The notes under the pieces were generated by a model. The model was not told where the DNA came from, did no database searches, and worked only from the letters and a program-made list of their open reading frames with translations. 7,315 bases of DNA from JAYREN01 sp041908845. GTDB lineage: Bacteria; Acidobacteriota; Holophagae; Holophagales; Holophagaceae. Below are positions 1 through 5,305 of this stretch, in pieces. How positions within the stretch are numbered: the first letter of the stretch is position 1; every line of letters begins with the position of its first letter. The DNA is taken from assembly GCA_041908845.1 (NCBI GenBank), contig JAYREN010000165.1, positions 1 through 7,315 on the forward strand, given 5' to 3'. The position numbers and the translations under genes were made by a program.

Positions 1-1
1 G

Positions 2-136
2 GCTGGATCCTTGGACAGGGATCTGGCCGCCGTGGTGGAATCCCGGTGGCGGCGCCGGGAGGACCGCTACTCCGAGCTCCGCTCGGAAGCCCCTGCGCCA
101 AGTCCCAAGATCGAGATGTTCCGCATGGGCGGGTGA
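2..136 (+). CDS. moaA: GTP 3',8-cyclase MoaA, C-terminal fragment
   Basis: Only the last 44 codons are in the window; the reading frame enters at base 2 and ends at TGA 134-136. The fragment has the tail typical of MoaA: a W-R-x-R-x-DRYSE-R-like segment (residues 16-27 of the fragment) and a terminal KIEMFRMGG, matching the conserved K-x-EM-x-x-(I/M)GG end of the family. In the known enzyme this C-terminal Gly-Gly tail reaches into the active site and is needed for activity. MoaA is a radical-SAM enzyme with two 4Fe-4S clusters that rearranges GTP to 3',8-cyclo-7,8-dihydro-GTP, the first step of molybdenum cofactor synthesis in the cytosol. The radical-SAM core and its CxxxCxxC motif lie off the left edge, so the call rests on the tail alone. 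MoaD also ends in Gly-Gly, but the residues before it here do not look like MoaD. The next gene starts 23 bases downstream on the same strand. Confidence 0.75.
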   Translation, partial: AGSLDRDLAAVVESRWRRREDRYSELRSEAPAPSPKIEMFRMGG

Positions 137-159
137 GCACCCAGGCTAGGCTTGTCTGT

Positions 160-1005
160 ATGACCACAAAGAACACCCTCGTCACCCGGCTGCATGCCGC
201 CAAGGGCCTGTCCTCCAGCCAGCGCCGGATCGCAACGTGTCTGCTCGCGAACCTGGGCGAGGCGGCCTTCTGGGGGGTGGAAGAGGTAGCCGAGCGGGCT
301 GAGAGCAGCGTGGCCACCGTGGTGCGGTTCGCCCAGAAACTGGGGTACCGGGGCTACATGGAGATGCGACAGGCCCTGGTGGCCCAGGCCAAGGCCAAGA
401 CCGCCCCGGAGGACCGCCTGCTGCGCGCCCCCCGGGAGGCCGCTGCCATGCTGGTGGAAGTGGCCAAGCAGGACATGCTGAACATCGAACGTACCGTGCA
501 GGGCATCAACGAAGACCTGCTGATGAGGCTAGTGCTGCGCATCGAGGGGGCCCGCTTCCGAGTGCTGGTGGGTCACGGCGTCTCACGCATCATGAGCCAG
601 CACCTGGGCTACCTGCTCACGGTTTCGGGCTATGTCACCGTGGCAGAAAGCCCCGCCGAATTCGCCCGCCAGGTCGCCAATCTGGACGCTCGGGATCTAC
701 TCATCGCCTTCAGCTTTCCGCCTTACTCCCAGGAGACGCTGGATGTGGTGGACTATGCCCGCAAGCGGAGCACGCCCGTCATCGCCTTCACGGATAGCCT
801 GGATTCTCCCCTGGCCCGCCACGCGGATCTCACGGTGCCCGTAGCCGGGGAAAACCTTATGTTCACCCATAGCATCGCTTCCTTCGCTGTGGTTTCGCAC
901 ACCATCGCTGCGGCCCTGGCTTCCCGGGATCGCGAGGCCTCCATTCAGCGGCTCCTGGAGGCCGAGCGCATTGCCAAGCCCCAGTTCATCAAGACCGAAA
1001 CCTAG
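160..1005 (+). CDS. MurR/RpiR family transcriptional regulator (HTH + SIS)
   Basis: The 281-residue protein has the two-domain layout and usual length of the MurR/RpiR family. Residues about 1-78 form the HTH_6 DNA-binding domain, with LSSSQRRIA near 17-25 and the recognition region ESSVATVVRFAQKLGYRGY at 48-66. Residues about 120-255 form a SIS domain that in relatives binds a phosphosugar; visible parts are the first strand and loop VLVGHGVSRIMSQHLGYLL (135-153), FSFPPYSQET (184-193) and TPVIAFTDS (205-213). Such proteins repress or activate sugar, amino-sugar or related catabolic genes in response to a phosphosugar; the ligand and targets here are unknown. I chose ATG 160 because it places the HTH at the normal distance from the N-terminus. 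The frame is open back to 46, but that would overlap moaA. A GTG at 133 overlapping the moaA TGA is a possible coupled start, adding nine residues. The Shine-Dalgarno sequence is weak. No sugar-metabolism gene is adjacent. Confidence 0.9.
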   Translation: MTTKNTLVTRLHAAKGLSSSQRRIATCLLANLGEAAFWGVEEVAERAESSVATVVRFAQKLGYRGYMEMRQALVAQAKAKTAPEDRLLRAPREAAAMLVEVAKQDMLNIERTVQGINEDLLMRLVLRIEGARFRVLVGHGVSRIMSQHLGYLLTVSGYVTVAESPAEFARQVANLDARDLLIAFSFPPYSQETLDVVDYARKRSTPVIAFTDSLDSPLARHADLTVPVAGENLMFTHSIASFAVVSHTIAAALASRDREASIQRLLEAERIAKPQFIKTET

Positions 1006-1013
1006 AACCTAGG
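1001..1013. repeat. Stop-codon palindrome at convergent junction
   Basis: CCTAG-AAC-CTAGG gives a 5-bp stem with a 3-base loop. The left arm contains the TAG stop of the RpiR-type gene (1003-1005) and the right arm contains, in reverse, the TAG stop of the minus-strand gene (1009-1011). On the plus strand it is followed by CTTTTCC, on the minus strand by TTTCGG. It could act as a weak bidirectional terminator, but the stem is short and three of the five pairs follow automatically from two facing TAG codons. Confidence 0.4.
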
Positions 1014-1458
1014 CTTTTCCAAGTAGGCTCAGCGCCTCCTGCAGGCAGGCCTCCCAGGTTTCATCCGGGGTCTCCACCAGGAAAAACTCCACGACATTGT
1101 TGGCCGGATGGGCCTCCCCATGGGCCGACCAGGCCTCGAAGAGAGCGTCCAGGGGATTGCGATCCAGCTTGTTGGCGCGGTGCTTGTGGGATTTGCGAAC
1201 TCGGTCGGGGTCGGGGCCGCGCATGGCGAGACCCACCCGAGGGGCGGCATGGAAACTGAAGACCTGGGACCAGACGGTGCCCACCCGCTGGTCAAAGTGC
1301 AGGTAGGCACCGTGATTGGATGAGGTAAGGGTGAGCCTCCGGGCGGAACCCTGCCAAGCCGCCGCCCACCGCAGAAGCAGGGCTTCGGCCCGGGCACGGT
1401 CCTGGGGGTGCCTCAGAGAGGCCCGAGCCGCGTCGAGAAAGGGTTCAAGCAGCTCCAA
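1009..1458 (-). CDS. Hypothetical protein, unrecognised family (149 aa)
   Basis: I do not recognise this family. Third codon positions are strongly G/C like those of its neighbours, and there is a plausible ribosome site, so it looks like a real gene. The start is TTG at 1458, with GGAG six bases upstream; an in-frame TAA lies 36 bases upstream of it and no ATG or GTG lies between (a CTG four codons up is the only alternative). The protein has an Ala/Arg-rich helical N-terminus (about 1-40) and a predicted beta-rich middle with RLTLTSSNHGAYLHFD (41-56) and WSQVFSFHAAPRVGLAMRG (63-81). A basic stretch RVRKSHKHRANKLDR (86-100) follows, then an amphipathic C-terminus with VVEFFLVETPDETWEACLQ (122-140). 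There is no signal peptide and no membrane segment, so it should be cytosolic. The basic patch could bind nucleic acid or phosphate, which is speculation. It is convergent with the RpiR-type gene (3-base gap) and divergent from the GGDEF/EAL gene. Confidence 0.7.
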   Translation of the reverse strand: MELLEPFLDAARASLRHPQDRARAEALLLRWAAAWQGSARRLTLTSSNHGAYLHFDQRVGTVWSQVFSFHAAPRVGLAMRGPDPDRVRKSHKHRANKLDRNPLDALFEAWSAHGEAHPANNVVEFFLVETPDETWEACLQEALSLLGKA

Positions 1459-1562
1459 GGGATGCTCCAGAAGAAATTTGCCTGCAACAAGTTAACCCCA
1501 AGGCGGGAATCCCCGAAAGGAATAGGGTAGGCTCCATGTCTGCTTTCCTGAAAAATCCCTAG
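1459..1562. promoter_or_regulatory. Divergent intergenic region
   Basis: These 104 bases separate two genes transcribed away from each other, so promoters for both must lie here or within the coding ends. The stretch includes a GTTAAC palindrome (1490-1495) and is locally more A/T-rich than the genes. I could not find a convincing -35/-10 pair on either strand. Confidence 0.35.
1465..1468 (-). promoter_or_regulatory. Ribosome binding site deciding the TTG start
   Basis: On the minus strand this is GGAG, six bases before TTG 1458. It is the only good Shine-Dalgarno match in the short open stretch between the upstream in-frame TAA and the conserved-looking part of the protein, so it supports the unusual start codon. 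Confidence 0.5.
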
Positions 1563-3506
1563 ATGTCCCCCAACCTGCCCAGCAACTTCCGACGGCGCCT
1601 GCCGTGGTGGATGATCCCGACCTTCGGGATCGGGGGCGCTTTGTGGGTGATCGGGGTCTACCGCTGGGAGCCCGGCCTCGGGGAGGTGGCTCGGCTGGGA
1701 CTGCTGCTCCTTGGACTGGGGGTGCTCGCCACGCTCGCGGCTTTTTTGATCCATCTCAAGGTGCAAGCCAGCCTCGTGGATGCCGCCCGAGTGGCTCGCC
1801 AAACCGCGGAGCAGGACTTCCAGGAGTTCCTGGAACTGCTGCCGGTGGGGACGGCGATCACGGATAGCCAAGGGCACCTAGTGTGGTGCAACCAGAAGGG
1901 ACTGGAATTCTTTGGACTGGAGGCGGAAGAGGCCAAGGGATTGGACTGGACCAGCTCCGATGCGCTGGTTCTGCAGCCCGACGGCAACCCCATGGAGCCC
2001 GCCGATCGGCCCCTGGTTCAGGCCCTGGCCACGGGCCAGAGTGTGCGGGATGTGGTGCTGGGCCTGGAGCGGAGTTCGGACGGGAACTGGGTCTGGGCCT
2101 CGGTCTCGGCCGAGCCTAGGGTGGATTCAGAGGGTGCAATCCGCGATGTCATTCTCACTTTCGAGGATGTGACCCAAAAGCGCACGGCGGAGACGGAGCT
2201 CGCGATCCAGACCTTCCGGGATCGGTTGACCTCTCTGCCCAACCGCACCCTCTTCATGGAACGCCTCGCCCAGGCCATCCTTCGCACCGAGCGGCGGAAA
2301 TTGGCCACGGCCGTCCTCTTCATCGACCTGGATCGCTTCAAGGTGGTTAATGACAGCCTCGGGCATGACTCGGGAGATCATCTCCTGATGCAGATGGCCA
2401 AGCGTCTACGGGGCTGCCTTCGCCCCGAAGACACGGTGGCCCGCCTCGGAGGCGACGAATTCGTCATCCTGTTCGAGGATCTGGTTTCGGCCAATGACGG
2501 TCTGCGGGTGGCAGAGCGCATCTCCGAGAGCATGAAGGTGCCCTTCCCCCTCAACGGCCAGGAGATCTTCACCACCTGCAGCATGGGCCTCGCCCTCTGT
2601 TCCGTGGCGGATACGATCCCCTCCGAACTGGTGCGGGATGCGGAAGTGGCCATGTACCGGGCCAAGGCCAAGGGCGAAGGTAGCATCGAGATCTTCGATC
2701 CCAGCATGAACGCCCAGGCTCTGGCCCGGTTCCAGATGGAAAGCGAGCTGCGACGAGCGATCGAGCGGGAAGAGTTCATCCTGTTCTACCAGCCGCTGAT
2801 TTCCCTCGGCACAGGCCTCATCGAGGGCTGGGAGGCCCTGGTTCGCTGGAAACACCCCGAACGGGGCATGGTGCCGCCGCTGGAGTTCATCCCCCTGGCG
2901 GAGGAGACTGGCCTCATCGTGCCCATCGGCAAATGGGTGCTTCAGGAGGCCATGCGACAAGCCAGTGCCTGGCACGATCGTTTCCCTTCGGCCCCGCCCC
3001 GGCTCATGAACGTGAACATTTCTGGCCGCCAGTTCCAGCAGAAGGAGCTGATCACCACCGTGACCGAGGCCCTGGAGGCCAGCAACTTCCAGGCCTCCTG
3101 CCTCAAGCTCGAGATCACCGAGAGCGTGATGATGAAGGACCCCCAGGCCAGCCTGGAGGCCATGAAGGTGTTCCGGGGTCTGGAAATCCATCTGGTCATC
3201 GATGACTTCGGTACGGGGTACAGTTCTCTCAGCTACCTGAAGCGGTTCCCCGTGGACACCCTGAAGGTGGACAAGAGTTTCGTGGATGGACTAGGGAAGG
3301 ACCCCGAGAGCACAGCCATCGTGGGGGCCATCATTTCCTTGGCCAAGTCCCTGGGCATGCGGGTCACTGCCGAAGGCATCGAAACCGAAGCACAGTTGAA
3401 TCGGCTTCGACTTCTTAACTGTGATCAGGGCCAAGGGTATTTCTTTTCCCGTCCCCTGCCCGCCGCTCAGGCGGAAGAACTGCTTGCGAAAAATCCGGCC
3501 TGGTAA
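1563..3506 (+). CDS. Membrane PAS-GGDEF-EAL cyclic di-GMP signalling protein
   Basis: This 647-residue protein makes and/or hydrolyses the second messenger c-di-GMP at the inner membrane. Two membrane segments (about 14-34 and 43-65) flank a very short external loop. A short helical linker, a PAS sensor domain (about 86-205), a GGDEF domain (about 212-378) and an EAL domain (about 392-642) follow. The cyclase motifs are intact: metal-site FIDLD (253-257), FKVVND (259-264), GGDEF (296-300) and an inhibitory RxxD site (R287, D290) five residues before it. The EAL motifs are intact too: EALVR (424-428), N485 in NIS, E517 in LEITES, D547/D548 in IDDFGTGYSSL, K568, E604 in AEGIET and Q624 in QGYFFSRPLP. 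Either or both activities are therefore possible; in many tandem proteins one dominates. The signal sensed by PAS is unknown and no heme or flavin motif is evident. ATG 1563 directly follows an in-frame TAG; no clear Shine-Dalgarno is visible, and ATG 1611 (M17) would trim the first membrane segment. Confidence 0.95.
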   Translation: MSPNLPSNFRRRLPWWMIPTFGIGGALWVIGVYRWEPGLGEVARLGLLLLGLGVLATLAAFLIHLKVQASLVDAARVARQTAEQDFQEFLELLPVGTAITDSQGHLVWCNQKGLEFFGLEAEEAKGLDWTSSDALVLQPDGNPMEPADRPLVQALATGQSVRDVVLGLERSSDGNWVWASVSAEPRVDSEGAIRDVILTFEDVTQKRTAETELAIQTFRDRLTSLPNRTLFMERLAQAILRTERRKLATAVLFIDLDRFKVVNDSLGHDSGDHLLMQMAKRLRGCLRPEDTVARLGGDEFVILFEDLVSANDGLRVAERISESMKVPFPLNGQEIFTTCSMGLALCSVADTIPSELVRDAEVAMYRAKAKGEGSIEIFDPSMNAQALARFQMESELRRAIEREEFILFYQPLISLGTGLIEGWEALVRWKHPERGMVPPLEFIPLAEETGLIVPIGKWVLQEAMRQASAWHDRFPSAPPRLMNVNISGRQFQQKELITTVTEALEASNFQASCLKLEITESVMMKDPQASLEAMKVFRGLEIHLVIDDFGTGYSSLSYLKRFPVDTLKVDKSFVDGLGKDPESTAIVGAIISLAKSLGMRVTAEGIETEAQLNRLRLLNCDQGQGYFFSRPLPAAQAEELLAKNPAW

Positions 3507-3583
3507 GGAAAACTTTCGGATTCCCCTTCCTCCTCGCGCCAGCTCCTGCTAAACCTTTGAGACCCCCCAAGGCCGAGGCCTCC

Positions 3584-3859
3584 ATGATCAAGATCGATAT
3601 CGCCAACACCCTGATGCAGACCCTTCCCATCTCCAAGGCCACGGCCCTGCAGGTGGTGGATCTTCTCACCGAGCGCATGAAGCTGGCCTTGCTGGAAGGT
3701 GAACGCATCGAAGTGCGCGGCTTTGGCGTCTTCGAGCCCCGCCCGCGCAAGCGCGGCCTGGGCCGCAACATCAAGACGGGCCAGAGTGTCGAGATCCCCA
3801 AGGGGAAGAGCATCCGCTTCAAGCCCGGCAAGGACCTCCGTGATATCGAAGTAAAGTAG
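3584..3859 (+). CDS. HU/IHF family DNA-binding protein
   Basis: A 91-residue protein of the usual HU/IHF length, which as a dimer bends and compacts DNA in the nucleoid. Visible family features are the N-terminal helical part with SKATALQVVDLLTERM (17-32), the core turn EVRGFGVFEPRPRKRG (43-58), the beta-arm GRNIKTGQ (60-67) and the C-terminal IPKGKSIRFKPGKDL (71-85). In most HU and IHF proteins the beta-arm reads RNP and its proline inserts between base pairs; here it is isoleucine (I63). I chose ATG 3584 because it starts at the normal family N-terminus and has GAGG five bases upstream. A TTG at 3557 would add nine unrelated residues. Whether it is an HU homodimer or an IHF-like subunit cannot be told from sequence alone. 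It lies 77 bases after the GGDEF/EAL gene, so it may have its own promoter, and it converges on the agmatinase gene. Confidence 0.93.
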   Translation: MIKIDIANTLMQTLPISKATALQVVDLLTERMKLALLEGERIEVRGFGVFEPRPRKRGLGRNIKTGQSVEIPKGKSIRFKPGKDLRDIEVK

Positions 3860-3868
3860 GAAACCTAC
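3856..3868. repeat. Stop-codon palindrome at second convergent junction
   Basis: GTAGG-AAA-CCTAC forms a 5-bp stem with a 3-base loop. The TAG stop of the HU gene (3857-3859) and the reverse-strand TAG stop of the agmatinase gene (3865-3867) lie in the two arms. On the minus strand TTTACTT follows, giving a modest terminator-like look for agmatinase; on the plus strand CGCTTTCGG follows, which is poor. Stem stability is low. Confidence 0.4.
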
Positions 3869-4725
3869 CGCTTTCGGCCCTGGGCCAGCATGATCATCTC
3901 CCGCAGCGTCTTGGCCATGGTCATGGCGGAGACTCCGGTGCTGTCGTAGTGGGGCGCCAGTTCCAGGCAGTCCATCCCCACGAGGCGACGACCCTGGAAG
4001 CGCTTGAGCCCGGCGATGAGCAGCTCCCAGCCGATGCCGCCGGGTTCCGGGGTGCCTGTGCCGGGATACAGGCTGGGATCCAGCACATCCATGTCCAGGG
4101 TGATGTAGATGGGCCGATCGCCTAGTTTCGCGAGAACCTCGTCGATGGCCTCCAGGGTGAAGGGGCGGATGGTCTTGTGCCGCTGGGCAAGCTGCCACTC
4201 CTCGATGGAGCCGCTGCGGATGCCGAACTGGAAGAGGTTCTCGTAGCCGATGCGGTCCGCGGCGCGGCCGATGATGGTGGCGTGGGTCAGCGGATCACCC
4301 CAGAGATCCGGCCGCAGATCCGCGTGGGCATCGAAGTGGATGAGCGCCAGGTCGGGGTGTTCCTCGTGGGCGGCGAGGATGAGCGGCAGTGCCACCAGGT
4401 GTTCGCCGCCGAAGGCGATGGGGAACTGCCCCTTGGCGCGGATCTCCTGCACCGCCGAGGCGATGTCGGCCATGACCCGGTCCTTCTGGCCCGGAGGCAG
4501 AAACAGATCGCCGTAATCCGCGAACTTGATGTCCAGCAGGCTCTGCTGCTGGTAGAAGCTGAACTCCTCCATGCCGAAGGAGGCCTCCCGCACGGCGAAA
4601 CCCGCGAAGCGCGAACCGGCCTTGAAGGAACTGGTGCCGTCCCAGCAGACGCCAAAGAGCGCGATATCGGCAGCCTCGGGTTCGCAGGAGCCCAGAAAAA
4701 GGGGGAGAACGAATTCGTGGGACAT
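3865..4725 (-). CDS. speB: Agmatinase (ureohydrolase/arginase family)
   Basis: A 286-residue cytosolic binuclear-manganese hydrolase, close to typical agmatinase length. It should convert agmatine to putrescine and urea, linking arginine decarboxylation to polyamines. All three ureohydrolase signatures are visible: GGEH (106-109, metal ligand H109), FDAHAD (131-136, ligands D132, H134, D136) and LDMDVLDPSLYPGTGTPEPGG (210-230, ligands D211 and D213). A downstream LELAP (254-258) carries the usual glutamate. The GTGTPEPGG form favours agmatinase over arginase or formiminoglutamase, though guanidinobutyrase, guanidinopropionase and other guanidine hydrolases share these motifs. ATG 4725 is chosen because a good GGAG lies five bases upstream and the protein then begins at the family start; the open frame runs on to 4791 but through repeat sequence. 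It is the last gene of the minus-strand block. No arginine decarboxylase or spermidine synthase is within view. Confidence 0.9.
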   Translation of the reverse strand: MSHEFVLPLFLGSCEPEAADIALFGVCWDGTSSFKAGSRFAGFAVREASFGMEEFSFYQQQSLLDIKFADYGDLFLPPGQKDRVMADIASAVQEIRAKGQFPIAFGGEHLVALPLILAAHEEHPDLALIHFDAHADLRPDLWGDPLTHATIIGRAADRIGYENLFQFGIRSGSIEEWQLAQRHKTIRPFTLEAIDEVLAKLGDRPIYITLDMDVLDPSLYPGTGTPEPGGIGWELLIAGLKRFQGRRLVGMDCLELAPHYDSTGVSAMTMAKTLREMIMLAQGRKR

Positions 4726-4730
4726 GGGGA

Positions 4731-4734
4731 CTCC
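4731..4734 (-). promoter_or_regulatory. Ribosome binding site of agmatinase gene
   Basis: GGAG on the minus strand, five bases before ATG 4725. It settles the start against an upstream in-frame ATG at 4791, which lies inside the inverted-repeat element. Confidence 0.7.
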
Positions 4735-4847
4735 AAAAGAATTCACTACGGAGAGCCGGAGTTCACGGAGGGGACACGGAGAGAAAATCATGAATCTCCA
4801 TGCTCTTTTCTCGGTGGCCTCAGTGCCCTCCGTGGTGGATTAGTTTT
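4735..4847. repeat. Imperfect inverted-repeat element with CGGAG units
   Basis: The stretch between the deaminase and agmatinase genes folds on itself. The left end AAAAGAATTCACTACGGAG (4735-4753) matches, with a few changes, the reverse complement of the right end (4828-4847). The left arm carries CGGAG four times (starting 4749, 4757, 4766, 4777). The right arm carries the inverse pattern as CTCCGTGG, CTCAGTG and CTCGGTGG. The inner ends GAGAAAA (4781-4787) and TTTTCTC (4806-4812) pair perfectly around an 18-base loop containing TCATGA. From memory, similar CACGGAG-type intergenic repeats occur in several bacterial phyla, so I read this as one copy of a dispersed, non-coding, MITE- or REP-like element. 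In RNA from the minus strand it would be a large hairpin between two co-directional genes and could affect termination or message processing. Confidence 0.65.
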
Positions 4848-5283
4848 CTTCTAAACTGATCTGCTCCCACTTCACCCCGAAGTGTTCCAGGATCGCGGCG
4901 CGTTCGGCCTTTTCCTGTTCAGCGATGCTGGTGTAGGGGCGCAGGAAGACCACCCGGCGCACGCCGCGACGCACCAAAGCGCGGGTGCAGGTCAGGCACG
5001 GCTCGTCGGTCACGTAGGCCGTGGATACCTCGCCTCCGGAAAAGCCCAGGGCGTTCTCCTCGGCATGGCTCGTGTGCAGGCAGCGCTGGGCGGGATTGCA
5101 GGTCTCTGGGGTGCAGTGGGGCATGCCGGGGAGAGCGCCATTGAAGCCTCCAGAGGCGATGCCCCCATCGGGCCGCAGTAGGATGCAGCCCACCTTCAGC
5201 CGACAGCAGGTGCCCAGGCGACTAATCTCCAGGGCCATCCGGAGGAAGACCTGGTCCTTGAGGGCGGCGCGCTGAGAGGACAT
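4840..5283 (-). CDS. dCMP/cytidine deaminase family protein (zinc-dependent)
   Basis: A 147-residue cytosolic zinc deaminase, near the usual length for deoxycytidylate deaminases of the ComEB type. The zinc and catalytic signature is complete: HAE at 73-75 (H73 ligand, E75 proton shuttle) and PCLTC at 95-99 (C96 and C99 ligands). Family-typical segments before it are GGFNGALPGMPHC (45-57) and CLHTSHAEENAL (68-79). The likely reaction is dCMP to dUMP plus ammonia, supplying thymidylate synthesis. The same fold also covers guanine, tRNA-adenosine and riboflavin-pathway deaminases, but the GxNG-x-P-G and HAEENA pattern favours dCMP deaminase. Extra cysteines (26, 27, 33, 57, 62, 68) may form a second structural zinc site, as in some dCMP deaminases. 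ATG 5283 is supported by GGAG six bases upstream; the longer open frame overlaps rng. It starts 22 bases after the rng stop, so the two are probably co-transcribed. Its last codons overlap the end of the inverted-repeat element. Confidence 0.85.
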   Translation of the reverse strand: MSSQRAALKDQVFLRMALEISRLGTCCRLKVGCILLRPDGGIASGGFNGALPGMPHCTPETCNPAQRCLHTSHAEENALGFSGGEVSTAYVTDEPCLTCTRALVRRGVRRVVFLRPYTSIAEQEKAERAAILEHFGVKWEQISLEEN

Positions 5284-5289
5284 GACAGG

Positions 5290-5293
5290 CTCC
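5290..5293 (-). promoter_or_regulatory. Ribosome binding site of deaminase gene
   Basis: GGAG on the minus strand, six bases before ATG 5283 and inside the 22-base gap after rng. It fixes the start and rules out the longer frame that would overlap rng by about 190 bases. Confidence 0.65.
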
Positions 5294-5305
5294 AGAAATC
5301 GGAAT

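Noticed and set aside
46..159. N-terminal extension of the RpiR-type regulator from ATG 46
   Set aside because: It overlaps the conserved moaA C-terminus and adds 38 residues unlike the family; ATG 160 fits the family start.
2406..3191. Minus-strand open frame (261 codons) opposite the GGDEF/EAL gene
   Set aside because: It mirrors coding sequence of a gene with complete motifs; its composition is typical of an antisense shadow.
3467..4198. Minus-strand open frame (243 codons) spanning HU and the agmatinase end
   Set aside because: It crosses two real genes on opposite strands in the wrong frame and has repetitive Gly/His/Leu composition.
4742..4843. CRISPR-like or tandem repeat array
   Set aside because: The repeated units are only 5-8 bases with uneven spacing and an inverted arrangement; no direct repeats of 23-40 bases with unique spacers are present.
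4177..4854. Plus-strand open frame (225 codons) opposite the agmatinase gene and repeat
   Set aside because: It is antisense to the agmatinase motifs and reads into the repeat; no recognisable domain.
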